Shown here: positions 1 to 7,653 of the stretch, piece by piece
How positions within the stretch are numbered: position 1 is the stretch's first letter
Layout of the letters: every line of letters begins with the position of its first letter
Assembly (NCBI GenBank): GCA_900542175.1
Contig: UQNC01000019.1
Location: forward strand, 1-33,763
DNA length: 33,763 nucleotides
Reading direction: 5' to 3'
Origin: an uncultured Collinsella sp.
GTDB taxonomy: Bacteria; Actinomycetota; Coriobacteriia; Coriobacteriales; Coriobacteriaceae
Made by a program: the position numbers and the translations under genes
Notes under the pieces: generated by a model
What the model saw: the letters and a program-made list of their open reading frames with translations, nothing else
Database searches by the model: none
What the model was told of the DNA's origin: nothing

Positions 1-179
1 GCCGTTGCCGCGCCCCGCAGTGCCCGCTTCCCCCGAGAACAATTATCAGTGCAGGTAGATGGCTTGTTGAAATTTGCTAATTACTGGAATGGATAGAGGT
101 TGTCAATTCAGCCCCGTAATCCGGTAGGGTTTTGAAATGTTACAAACTTAGCATCAGACCGAAATCCAATCTATAGAAA
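1..179. other. left-edge intergenic stretch, no gene seen
   Basis: I see no convincing reading frame, RNA gene or strong promoter here. The sequence is mixed in composition and leads into the long inverted repeat that follows the FmdB-like gene. Any gene to the left of the window cannot be judged. Confidence 0.5.
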
Positions 180-246
180 AGTTGCGGTGAAATAGTTCCT
201 GTTTGGGCGTTGAATGGGCTGATTCAGGAACTATTTCACCGCAACT
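180..246. repeat. 22-bp perfect inverted repeat with 23-nt spacer, downstream of fmdB-like gene
   Basis: The arms 180-201 and 225-246 are exact reverse complements (core GTGAAATAGTTCCTG / CAGGAACTATTTCAC), and partial pairing continues outward (CTAT...ATAG). It lies 34 bp past the stop of the minus-strand zinc ribbon gene. In that direction the stem is followed by TTTTC, so it may act as a terminator. The long AT-containing arms and large loop are unusual for one, so it could instead be a dispersed palindromic element or a binding site. Confidence 0.7.
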
Positions 247-280
247 CATAGGGAAATCTGGGTAGCGGAACCGCTTGTCG

Positions 281-517
281 CTAGTGGTTGTGTGGGCAGT
301 TGGCGCAGCAGCCGCTGGTGGCGCTGGTGCTGGAACCACCGCTGCGCTGGTCGGTGTTGTAGAAGCCGCTGCCCTCAAACTTGATGCCGCTGGCCGAGAA
401 CGTCTTGGATGCCGGAGCGCCGCAGCTCGGGCACACGACCTCGGGGGTCTCGGACATGGGATGCTCAACCTCAAACACGTTGCCGCAGCTCGAGCACTTG
501 TAATCGTAGCGCGCCAT
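281..517 (-). CDS. FmdB-family zinc ribbon protein
   Basis: This 78-residue protein starts MARYDYKCSSCG and has two CxxC pairs (C8/C11 and C29/C32) that would form one zinc ribbon. The following GSGFYNTDQR segment is typical of the FmdB/CxxC_CxxC_SSSS family. The tail is Ser/Gly-rich and ends in CCANCPHNH, giving further Cys and His residues. The start is backed by an AAGGAAG ribosome binding site. The family is widespread; its role is poorly defined and often described as regulatory. It lies downstream of the amylase/glucanotransferase gene on the same strand but behind a hairpin, so co-transcription is uncertain. Family assignment is secure, function is not. Confidence 0.88.
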   Translation of the reverse strand: MARYDYKCSSCGNVFEVEHPMSETPEVVCPSCGAPASKTFSASGIKFEGSGFYNTDQRSGGSSTSATSGCCANCPHNH

Positions 518-539
518 AATACTTCCTTTTCAGCACAAA

Positions 540-561
540 GCGGGCAGATCGCTCTGCCCGC
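540..561 (-). terminator. hairpin terminator after the GH13-GH77 gene
   Basis: The 9-bp arms 540-548 (GCGGGCAGA) and 553-561 close a TCGC tetraloop. On the minus strand the stem is followed by TTTGTG, a short U-rich stretch. It lies 45 bp past the stop of the fusion gene and 23 bp upstream of the FmdB-like start. Confidence 0.65.
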
Positions 562-605
562 ATAAATTCAAACAGCTGTAACTGTACCCTATATCGGGGG
601 TTTTA

Positions 606-3600
606 TCACGCTTCGTCCCAGAATCTATGGGTGTTGCGCAGGAGCTGTGCAGTTTTGCCCTCGGCGGCCGCAACGTCGGCCTCATCGGCCTGCCAGGTCC
701 AGTTGCCCGTGGCGACACCCGGCACGTTCATGCGCGCGTCGTCGCTAAGCCCCAGAACATCCTGCAGCGGCATCATCACCAGGGGAGCGTCGCTTGCCAG
801 CGCGTCGCTCATCAGCTTGGCCGCCACCTCAACACCGCTCGGCTCGTCGCCGCCCGCAAAGGAGCGTGTGCACCAACCGGTGAGCGTCGACGTGTCGTGC
901 GTCGAGGTATACAGAATCTTGCCCGGCGTGGGATGCACACCGCAGCGGACGTCGTAATCGCTAAACTCCAGCACGTCCATACCGGGGAAGCCGCAAGTCG
1001 AAGCCATGGCGCGAACACCGGGCGTCAGGTAGCCCAGGTCCTCGGCGATAAAGTTGAGCGGCCCCAGCTCGTCATAGGCAGTCTGGAACAGATCCTTGCC
1101 CGGACCCGCCAGCCAGCGGCCGTCGGCGCAGGCCTTGCCTGCGGGAATGCTAAAGTAGCTGTGGAATCCCAGGAAGTGGTCCAGGCGCACGCGGTCGTAG
1201 AGCGAGAACGCGCGACGCAAACGGTCCATCCACCAGCGGTAGCCGTTCTGCTTCATGTGGTCCCAGCGGAACGTCGGGTTGCCCCACACCTGACCCTCGG
1301 GCGCAAAGTTGTCGGGCGGCGCGCCCGAAATCTCAATCGCCTTGCCGGTATCGGACAGCCAGAAGTTCTCGGGCTCGCTCCACGCGTCGGCCGAATCGTC
1401 CGAAACGTACATGGGAATGTCGCCGATGACCTCGATGCCCTTCTTGTGCGCATAGTTCATGAGCTCGCACCAGGCCAGGTCAAAGCGGTACTGCATGTAC
1501 GCCTGCAGCTCGGCCTCGTCGTGGAAACGCTTGTCGTCAATCAGATGCTCGTTGTAGCGCGCGACATCGGCCGGCCAATCGTGGCGCGACTCGCCCTCAA
1601 AGTACTTCTTAACGGCCATGTAGACGCAGTACTTCTCGAGCCAATCGGCGTTGCGATGTTTAAACGCCGTGTAGAGCGGGTCTGCATCCTCGCCGCCACG
1701 GGCCTTCCAAGTCTCAAAGTCGGCCGCCAGCTCTTCTTGGCTCTCGGGCAGCAGGTCAATATTGCCCGCAAAGGCCGAAGGCCCAGCGTAAGGGGAGCGG
1801 AAGAAGTCCGTCGGGTTGACGGGCAGGACCTGCCAGTAGCGCATACCCATAGCGGCCAGATGGTCGATAAAGCGACGCGTGGGTGCGCCGATCGTGCCGG
1901 GCTTGCCATCGTCGGTGGGCACCGAGGTGATATGGCACACAACGCCCGCGCCGTGATCGAGCGGCTCCTGCAGGCGCTGCTCGGCATGGTGATAGATGAT
2001 CGACGAGCCCAGCGGATACAGATCGAGCGTGACCGTACCGTTGTGTATCTCGCACTCGCGACCGCTGATGACGTCACTCGCGCATTCGCCGAGCGCCGGA
2101 ATCGTCACGCGGTGCGAATTGCGCAGACTGCGGTTGATGATAACCGTCGCGGACTCGCCATCCTTGCCCGTGCGGTTGTAGGCCAGCACCTCGTCGTTGA
2201 GCGCGAAGGCCTTGATCTCGCCGTCGATCATAAACGGCAGTGCGCGGCGTACGGCGGAGGCGTTCTTGACAATAGCCAGCGTGTCGAAGTCGTGCAGGTC
2301 TTCCTTCAAGGGCAGGGTGCGGCGGTTGCCCGGATCGGTAAGGCCCTCCAGGCCGTATTCGTCGCCGTAGTAGATCGAAGGCACGCCGGGGAAGGTCATC
2401 TGCATGAGCGTGGCGAGCCAAAAACGGCTCTTGGCCAGGCCCATCGAGTTCTCGTCCAGGCGCCATTTGCTGCGCTCGCACTCGGGCAGCTGTGACTCGT
2501 CGGGACCGCCACCGAGCACCGAGATGATGCGCGGGCGGTCGTGGCTCGACAGCAGGTTGAGCGCGCAGGACAATGCCTCGCTCGGGTAGTTCTCGCGCAG
2601 GGTCTCGATATCCTCGGCTGCCTGGTAGGCGTTCTTGTAGCCCATCAAAAAGCCGATGACCATGTCGCGGAAGGGGTAATCCATAGCAGAGTCCAGCTCG
2701 GATCCCTGCAGGTAGCGGCGCAGATGGCCGTAGCTAATCTTGTTGGAGGCGTCTTCCCAGACTTCGCCGAGCAAAAGTGCATCAGGCTTTTCGGCAAGTA
2801 CGGCCTTCTTGATCTCGGCCAGGAAGTCGTCGGAAAGCTCGTCAGCGACGTCCAGGCGCCAACCATGGGCACCGGCGCGCAGCCATTTACGGATCACGCC
2901 GTCCTTGCCCAGGAGCCGCTCGCGTACCAGTTCGGAGCTCTCATTGATGGCAGGCATATTGCCCACGCCCCACCAGCAGTCGTACGAACCGTCCTCGTGG
3001 AAATTAAACGCATCGCGCCACGGCGAATCCTCGCTCTGCCAGGCACCTACGCCGGGGTAGTTGCCATAGCGGTTGAAATAGATGGAGTCGTCACCCGTGT
3101 GGTTGAAGACGCCGTCCAGGATGATGGAGATGCCTAGCTTCTCGGCTGCCTGGCACAGCTCGGTAAAGTCCTGCTCGGTGCCCAGAATCGGGTCGATCTT
3201 GGTGTAGTCGGCCGTGTCGTAGCGGTGGTTGCTCGCGGCCTCAAAGATGGGGTTGAGGTAGATGGCCGTAAAGCCCAGCTCTGCGATGCGGGGCAGGTCA
3301 TTTTGGATACCCTTGAGCGAGCCGCCGTAGAAGTCCCAGGTCTTGATGGAGCCGTCCTCGGCGCGCTCGTATACGGGAGGCTCGTCCCAGTCCTCGATCA
3401 TGCGGCGCTGGATTCCGTTGCGCGGTTTTTCGACCTCGGCCAGCGTGCGCTCGCGCCAGTTTTCGTCGCGGGCATAGCGGTCGGGGAAGATCTGGTACAC
3501 CATGCCGCGCTCGTACCAGGTGGGGCGGTTCTCGCGGTGCTTGTAGACGGTAATCTGGAAGGACGGCACTTCGGCGTAGTCGTAGGTTACGCCCTCGCCG

Positions 3601-3902
3601 CCGGTGCGGCCTTGCGGCGCGCCCAGGCGAACCTCGGGCTGGCCCTCGATATTGCAGATAAAGCTGTACCAGATAAGACAGGGCTCGGTGCACTCAAGCT
3701 CTACGGTAAATATTCCGTCGCCCTCGTGCGTCATGGGATACAGAGACTCACCGATCTCATCGACCCAAGTGCGCAGCGTAAGCGTTGCCTGATTGGGATC
3801 GGCATCCTCCAGAATCACGGAGAGCGAAAGGGTAGTTCCAGTGGTCACAGCGCCAAACGGAGTGCGAAACTGCGACAGGCGGCTGTTGTGAATCAATCTC
3901 AT
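606..3902 (-). CDS. bifunctional GH13 amylase/debranching-type enzyme fused to GH77 4-alpha-glucanotransferase
   Basis: This 1098-residue protein joins two complete glycosidase modules. Residues 1 to about 110 form a beta-rich N domain like those of neopullulanases. Residues about 125-640 are a GH13 barrel with DGVFNHTG (263-270), GWRLDVADE (nucleophile D351), LLGEVWED (acid/base E380) and SSHDRPR (D455). Residues about 645-1098 are a MalQ/GH77 domain with RLDHF (nucleophile D908), AEDLG (E954) and STHDTST (D1003). All expected catalytic residues are present in both halves. Together they could hydrolyse alpha-glucan or limit dextrins and disproportionate the resulting maltodextrins. It lies downstream of glgA but has its own upstream hairpin, -10-like box and operator-like sites, suggesting separate sugar-responsive control. 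The ribosome binding site is weak (GGACCG). The exact GH13 specificity (neopullulanase, isoamylase-like or amylase) cannot be set from motifs. Confidence 0.93.
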   Translation of the reverse strand: MRLIHNSRLSQFRTPFGAVTTGTTLSLSVILEDADPNQATLTLRTWVDEIGESLYPMTHEGDGIFTVELECTEPCLIWYSFICNIEGQPEVRLGAPQGRTGGEGVTYDYAEVPSFQITVYKHRENRPTWYERGMVYQIFPDRYARDENWRERTLAEVEKPRNGIQRRMIEDWDEPPVYERAEDGSIKTWDFYGGSLKGIQNDLPRIAELGFTAIYLNPIFEAASNHRYDTADYTKIDPILGTEQDFTELCQAAEKLGISIILDGVFNHTGDDSIYFNRYGNYPGVGAWQSEDSPWRDAFNFHEDGSYDCWWGVGNMPAINESSELVRERLLGKDGVIRKWLRAGAHGWRLDVADELSDDFLAEIKKAVLAEKPDALLLGEVWEDASNKISYGHLRRYLQGSELDSAMDYPFRDMVIGFLMGYKNAYQAAEDIETLRENYPSEALSCALNLLSSHDRPRIISVLGGGPDESQLPECERSKWRLDENSMGLAKSRFWLATLMQMTFPGVPSIYYGDEYGLEGLTDPGNRRTLPLKEDLHDFDTLAIVKNASAVRRALPFMIDGEIKAFALNDEVLAYNRTGKDGESATVIINRSLRNSHRVTIPALGECASDVISGRECEIHNGTVTLDLYPLGSSIIYHHAEQRLQEPLDHGAGVVCHITSVPTDDGKPGTIGAPTRRFIDHLAAMGMRYWQVLPVNPTDFFRSPYAGPSAFAGNIDLLPESQEELAADFETWKARGGEDADPLYTAFKHRNADWLEKYCVYMAVKKYFEGESRHDWPADVARYNEHLIDDKRFHDEAELQAYMQYRFDLAWCELMNYAHKKGIEVIGDIPMYVSDDSADAWSEPENFWLSDTGKAIEISGAPPDNFAPEGQVWGNPTFRWDHMKQNGYRWWMDRLRRAFSLYDRVRLDHFLGFHSYFSIPAGKACADGRWLAGPGKDLFQTAYDELGPLNFIAEDLGYLTPGVRAMASTCGFPGMDVLEFSDYDVRCGVHPTPGKILYTSTHDTSTLTGWCTRSFAGGDEPSGVEVAAKLMSDALASDAPLVMMPLQDVLGLSDDARMNVPGVATGNWTWQADEADVAAAEGKTAQLLRNTHRFWDEA

Positions 3903-3963
3903 AGTACGGTCCAGTTCAATAGAATCATGGCCTGCTGGCCATGGGCTTTACGCACAGGTTATA

Positions 3964-3992
3964 AGTATATCTGTTGTACACAGGGTGTATAA
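3964..3992 (-). promoter_or_regulatory. probable promoter -10 and palindromic operator upstream of the GH13-GH77 gene
   Basis: On the minus strand a TATACT box (plus 3964-3969) lies about 62 bp upstream of the ATG; no good -35 is evident. Just upstream of it is a near-perfect palindrome, TTGTACAC-AGG-GTGTATAA (3974-3992), where a bound protein would cover the promoter. Confidence 0.45.
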
Positions 3993-4001
3993 ACAACATC
4001 C

Positions 4002-4044
4002 GTTTACCATCGGCGAACGGTTGTCCTAGAAAAACGTTTTACCA
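4002..4044 (-). promoter_or_regulatory. LacI/MalR-like operator sites upstream of the GH13-GH77 gene
   Basis: A perfect AAAACGTTTT palindrome with central CG lies at 4031-4040, within a minus-strand TTGGTAAAACGTTTTT. A second GGTAAAC half lies at 4002-4008. The same 16-bp string recurs at 13981-13996 in the glgB/HAD divergent region. A CG-centred palindrome is typical of LacI-family operators; the identity of the regulator is inferred. Confidence 0.55.
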
Positions 4045-4057
4045 ACTATCTACAGAG

Positions 4058-4084
4058 AAGGGGCGCCCGGTTGGAGCGCCCCTT
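4058..4084 (-). terminator. hairpin after glgA
   Basis: The 9-bp arms AAGGGGCGC (4058-4066) and GCGCCCCTT (4076-4084) enclose a 9-nt loop, 38 bp past the glgA stop. The minus-strand U-tract is poor (TTCTCTG), while the plus side is more T-rich (TTGTTTAG), so terminator strength is uncertain. Confidence 0.6.
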
Positions 4085-4121
4085 GTTTAGTGTTTTGATT
4101 AGGTTTTAGATCGTCTGTGGG

Positions 4122-6431
4122 CTAGCGGCGCTTGCGGGTGGCCGTTGCCTTGCGGACGGAGGTCTTCTTGGTCGGAGCCTTTTCCTCAGTGGGAGCGGCG
4201 GGGGAGACCGGGGCCTCCTTGGTGGGCTCGGTCTTTGTCGTAGCCTTCGGAGCGGTCTTGACCTCGGCGGCCTTCGGTGCCGGCTTGGCCTTTACTGCGG
4301 GCTTTTCCTCGACCTTAGCCTCTGCCTTGGGAGCAGCGGTCTTGGCCGTGGCCTTTTTGACCGTCGTCGTAGCGCGCTTGCGCGTGGTGGTCTTGGCGGC
4401 CGGCTTAGCTTCGACAGCTTCCTCAGCCTTAGGCGCAGCGGGCGTCTCCTCGACTTTGGCGGCCGGCTTTGCGGCTGCCTTGGTCGTGGCGGCCTTCTTG
4501 GTCGTCGACTTCGTAGCCGTGGTCTTCTTGGCGATCGTGGTCTTGGACGCGGTCGTCTTCTTGGTAGCGGTCTTGGCCGGAGCCTTTGCCTCAGGCTTTG
4601 CCTCGGCGGCAGCCTCAGCCTTTACCTCGGGAGCAGCCTCGGCCTCGGCGGCCTTCTTGGCAGCGGCGGTCGTACGCTTGCGCGTGGTCGTTGCCTTGGC
4701 AGCGGTGGCCTTGCTCGCAGTCGCAGCCTTGCTCGCAGCGGCCTTCGTGGTCGTGGTCTTCTTAGCCGTCGTCTTACGAGTCGCGGTCTTCTTTGCCGCA
4801 GGCTTCGCAGTAGGCTTCACCTCGGGCTCGGGCTTGGGAGTAGCCTCGACCTTCACCTCAGACTCGGCCTTAACGGGCTCAGCTTCAACCGGCTTCTCTT
4901 CGGCCTTGGGTTCCTCAGCGGCCACCGGCTCAGCAACAGCCTCAGCCACAGCCGCAGGCCTCTCAATCTCCGGGTGCATAAAGAAGTACAGGTCCAGATA
5001 CTTGTCGGCCGAGCGCGTCCAGCTAAAGTCCTGGCTCATGGCCTGCGTGACCAGCTGGTTCCAGGCATCGCGGTTGTCCCAGAACAGGCGCGCCGCGCGG
5101 AATACGGCGTCGCCCATCTCGTCGCCGTTAAAGTTACTAAACGAGAAACCCGTGCCCTCGCCGGTAAACTCGTTATACGGGATCACCGTGTCCTTCAGGC
5201 CGCCGGTCTCGCGAACAATTGGCAGGGTGCCGTAGCGCATGGCGATGATCTGCGACAGGCCGCAGGGCTCAAACTTCGAAGGCATCAGGAACATGTCGGC
5301 GGCGGCATACATACGCTGCGACAGCGCGGGATCGAACTCAATGCGTGCGGCCATGGTGCCGGGGTACTTGTCCTGGAAGTAGCGCAGGCCGTCCTCGTAG
5401 TCGCGGTCCCCGGTGCCCAGCACCGCCACCTGCACGCCACCGGCCAGGATGCGGTCGAGCGCGTACATGACCAGGTCCATGCCCTTCTGGCGCGTCAGGC
5501 GCGTGACCATCACCATGAGCGGACGGTCGTCGCGAACCTCGAGCCCCAGCTCTTCCTGCAGCTTGGCCTTGCACACGGCCTTTCCGGAACGGTCCTCCAC
5601 GGTGTAGTTTGCGGCAATGCGCTTGTCGGTCGCCGGGTCAAAGCCCGCCACGTCAATGCCGTTCAAAATGCCCTGCAGCGCATAGGAGCGCTCGCGCAGC
5701 ACGCCGTCCAGGCCCTCGCCAAACTCGGGCGTCTGGATCTCGTTGGCATAGGTGGGGCTCACCGTGGTGATGGCGTCGGCATAGCGCAGCGCGCCCAGCA
5801 TGTAGTTGATGCTGCAGGCGTCGCAGCGCAGCTGCGAGGCGGCCGCCGGAATATGCGCCACGCCCAGGATGTCCTCCATCACGGTGTCGCTAAACTGGCC
5901 CTGGAACGCCACGTTGTGGATCGAGAACACGGTCTTGACGCGGTCGTACAGCGGAAGGCCCTGGTAGAACTCGCGCAAGAACACGGGCGCCAGTGCCGTC
6001 TGCCAGTCATTGCAGTGCAGGATGTCGCACTCAAAGCCGGCCGGCAGGTGCTGCAGGCTCTCGGTGATGGCCTTGGAGAAGAACGCAAAGCGCTCACCGT
6101 CATCAAAGAAGCCGTACGGATAGTCGCGAGCAAAGTAGCGCTCGTTGTCGATGAACATATAGGTGACGCCGTCGTGCTCGAGCTTCTCGAGCCCGCAGTA
6201 TTCGTTGCGCCAGCCCAGGCTCACGTAAAAGTCGGAGAAGTGCTCCATCTGCGCCTTGTACTCGTCCTTGATGGTGGCGTACTTGGGCACCATCACGATA
6301 ACCTCGGCGCCGGCGCGCACAAGCGCCGCAGGCAGCGAGCCCGCCACGTCGCCCAGGCCACCGGTCTTCACAAACGGTGCGCACTCGGCCGAGGCAAACA
6401 CGATCTGCATCTTTTTGCTGGAATCTGCCAT
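4122..6431 (-). CDS. glgA: glycogen synthase with long Lys/Ala-rich C-terminal tail
   Basis: This is a 769-residue ADP-glucose:alpha-1,4-glucan glucosyltransferase of GT5. The ADP-glucose-binding KTGGLGDVAGSLP block is near residue 22, and the C-lobe motif SKFEPCGLSQ with RETGGLKDTV lies at about 385-415. The catalytic part ends near residue 490, the usual length for bacterial GlgA. Roughly 275 extra residues follow, rich in Lys, Ala, Thr, Pro and Glu, with repeated TTRKRATT-, AAKKT- and KPAAK-like units, resembling histone H1 or AlgP tails, and the protein ends TRKRR. An ATG four codons upstream (6443) lacks a ribosome binding site. The ATG at 6431 has GGGAGA 5-6 nt before it and is preferred. 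It is the last of the glgC-glgD-glgA series. The synthase call is secure; the role of the tail is unknown. Confidence 0.95.
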   Translation of the reverse strand: MADSSKKMQIVFASAECAPFVKTGGLGDVAGSLPAALVRAGAEVIVMVPKYATIKDEYKAQMEHFSDFYVSLGWRNEYCGLEKLEHDGVTYMFIDNERYFARDYPYGFFDDGERFAFFSKAITESLQHLPAGFECDILHCNDWQTALAPVFLREFYQGLPLYDRVKTVFSIHNVAFQGQFSDTVMEDILGVAHIPAAASQLRCDACSINYMLGALRYADAITTVSPTYANEIQTPEFGEGLDGVLRERSYALQGILNGIDVAGFDPATDKRIAANYTVEDRSGKAVCKAKLQEELGLEVRDDRPLMVMVTRLTRQKGMDLVMYALDRILAGGVQVAVLGTGDRDYEDGLRYFQDKYPGTMAARIEFDPALSQRMYAAADMFLMPSKFEPCGLSQIIAMRYGTLPIVRETGGLKDTVIPYNEFTGEGTGFSFSNFNGDEMGDAVFRAARLFWDNRDAWNQLVTQAMSQDFSWTRSADKYLDLYFFMHPEIERPAAVAEAVAEPVAAEEPKAEEKPVEAEPVKAESEVKVEATPKPEPEVKPTAKPAAKKTATRKTTAKKTTTTKAAASKAATASKATAAKATTTRKRTTAAAKKAAEAEAAPEVKAEAAAEAKPEAKAPAKTATKKTTASKTTIAKKTTATKSTTKKAATTKAAAKPAAKVEETPAAPKAEEAVEAKPAAKTTTRKRATTTVKKATAKTAAPKAEAKVEEKPAVKAKPAPKAAEVKTAPKATTKTEPTKEAPVSPAAPTEEKAPTKKTSVRKATATRKRR

Positions 6432-6455
6432 ATTGTCTCCCATGTTGCAATTCGA

Positions 6456-6489
6456 GAATAGCCGCCTGGCACAAACCGGGCGGCTATTC
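6456..6489. other. 11-bp stem-loop between glgD and glgA
   Basis: The arms GAATAGCCGCC (6456-6466) and GGCGGCTATTC (6479-6489) enclose a 12-nt loop. Neither side has a U-tract, so it is not a canonical terminator. It lies in the glgD-glgA spacer about 25 nt before the glgA start and could be an mRNA processing or stability element setting the glgD:glgA ratio. Confidence 0.5.
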
Positions 6490-6521
6490 TACATGTTACG
6501 AGCGATGTTGCGGTGCCAACG

Positions 6522-7649
6522 TTAACGTACGATGGTGGTGTCGGAAGTTAACGGAGCCTTGCCCAGCACCAGGATGTTCTCGGGCGTGCCGCGAAGCTCG
6601 GTGTTGGTGGGAACCACGTTGTTCTTGTCCAGAATGGCGTTCTCGACGCGGGCGCCGCTCTTGATGATGCAGCTCTGGTTGATGATCGAGTTGGTAACCG
6701 AAGCACCTTCCTCGACCACGACGCCGCGCGACAGGATCGAGTTGCGCACGGTGCCCTTGATGATGCAGCCGGCCGAGATGATCGAGTTGCACGCGTGGCT
6801 GCCGGTCGCATAGCGCGAAGGCGGCACGTCGTGGGCCTTGGTCAGGATCGGGCGCTCGGGGTCAAAGAGCTGGTCGGCCACGGTCTGGTCGAGCAGGTCC
6901 ATGCTGCGGCGATACAGCGACTTCTCGCTAAACACGCCCACGACCTCGCCCTTGTACTCGTAGCTGCACACGTCGATGTTGCCAAAGTCGCCCTGGAGTG
7001 CCTCGAGCAGGTCCAGATAGTCGGCGGCCTGGTAGTGGTCGATAATCTCGAGGAGCGTCTCGCGGTTGACGATGCAGCAGTCCATGGAGGCGTTGTCGCC
7101 GTACGCGACGCCGGCGCTCACGCCCGTCAGGCGGCCGTTCTCGTTAATCTCGAGTTTGGTCTCGTCCTCGACATTGCGCGTGGCCTTGCAGTACACCACG
7201 GTCATCTGGGCACCGGAGTTCTCGTGCGCCTCGATGATGGTGTTGAGGTCCATGTTAAAGATGATGTTGGTGCCCATCATCACAACATAGGGATTCTCCG
7301 AGCGCTGGAACAGCGTCTTGTTTGAGATGATGTCGCGCAGCAGGAAGCGCATGCCGCCCTTGGTGGTGCCATACGCGTTGCCGGGCACCATGAACAGGCC
7401 GCCCTTCTTGCGGTCCAGGCCCCAGTCCTTGCCCGAGCCCACGTGGTCGATCAGCGAGCGGTAGTTACCCGGCATGACGACACCGACGGTCTTGATGCCG
7501 GCATTCATCATGTTAGACAGCGGAAAGTCGATCAGGCGGTAGCGGCCCAAAAACGGAACGGACGCGATGGGGCGGTCCTTGAGCAGCACACTGCCGTAGG
7601 TCGAAGAGTAGTTAGCGGTGATGTAACCGATGGCCTTGCGATTGATCAT
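6522..7649 (-). CDS. glgD: GlgD, glucose-1-phosphate adenylyltransferase-like subunit
   Basis: This 375-residue protein is the GlgC paralogue usually paired with GlgC. It has an N-terminal nucleotidyltransferase fold (GRYRLIDFPLSNMMNAGIKTVGVV) and a C-terminal left-handed beta-helix (SIINQSCIIKSGARVENAILDKN). The nucleotide loop of GlgC (LAGGQGSRLG) is missing here, replaced by ITANYSSTYGSVLL. This fits a GlgD partner that modulates GlgC instead of catalysing strongly by itself. I start it at MINRKAIG (ATG at 7649), preceded by AAGGGGG inside the 3' end of glgC. Upstream in-frame starts have no such support. Only four bases separate it from glgC, implying translational coupling. Confidence 0.93.
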   Translation of the reverse strand: MINRKAIGYITANYSSTYGSVLLKDRPIASVPFLGRYRLIDFPLSNMMNAGIKTVGVVMPGNYRSLIDHVGSGKDWGLDRKKGGLFMVPGNAYGTTKGGMRFLLRDIISNKTLFQRSENPYVVMMGTNIIFNMDLNTIIEAHENSGAQMTVVYCKATRNVEDETKLEINENGRLTGVSAGVAYGDNASMDCCIVNRETLLEIIDHYQAADYLDLLEALQGDFGNIDVCSYEYKGEVVGVFSEKSLYRRSMDLLDQTVADQLFDPERPILTKAHDVPPSRYATGSHACNSIISAGCIIKGTVRNSILSRGVVVEEGASVTNSIINQSCIIKSGARVENAILDKNNVVPTNTELRGTPENILVLGKAPLTSDTTIVR

Positions 7650-7653
7650 CGGA

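Noticed and set aside
4132..5235. Plus-strand open frame of Val/Ala/Phe-rich sequence opposite the glgA tail
   Set aside because: It is the complement of the repetitive Lys/Ala-rich tail coding sequence; its apparent hydrophobic character is a by-product.
627..6461. Long plus-strand open frames opposite the fusion amylase and glgA genes (for example about 627-2495 and 4974-6461)
   Set aside because: They mirror conserved minus-strand enzymes, have no recognisable domains and arise from GC-rich codon bias on the other strand.
6456..6489. Stem-loop between glgD and glgA as an intrinsic terminator
   Set aside because: No U-tract follows on either strand; I list it only as a structure.
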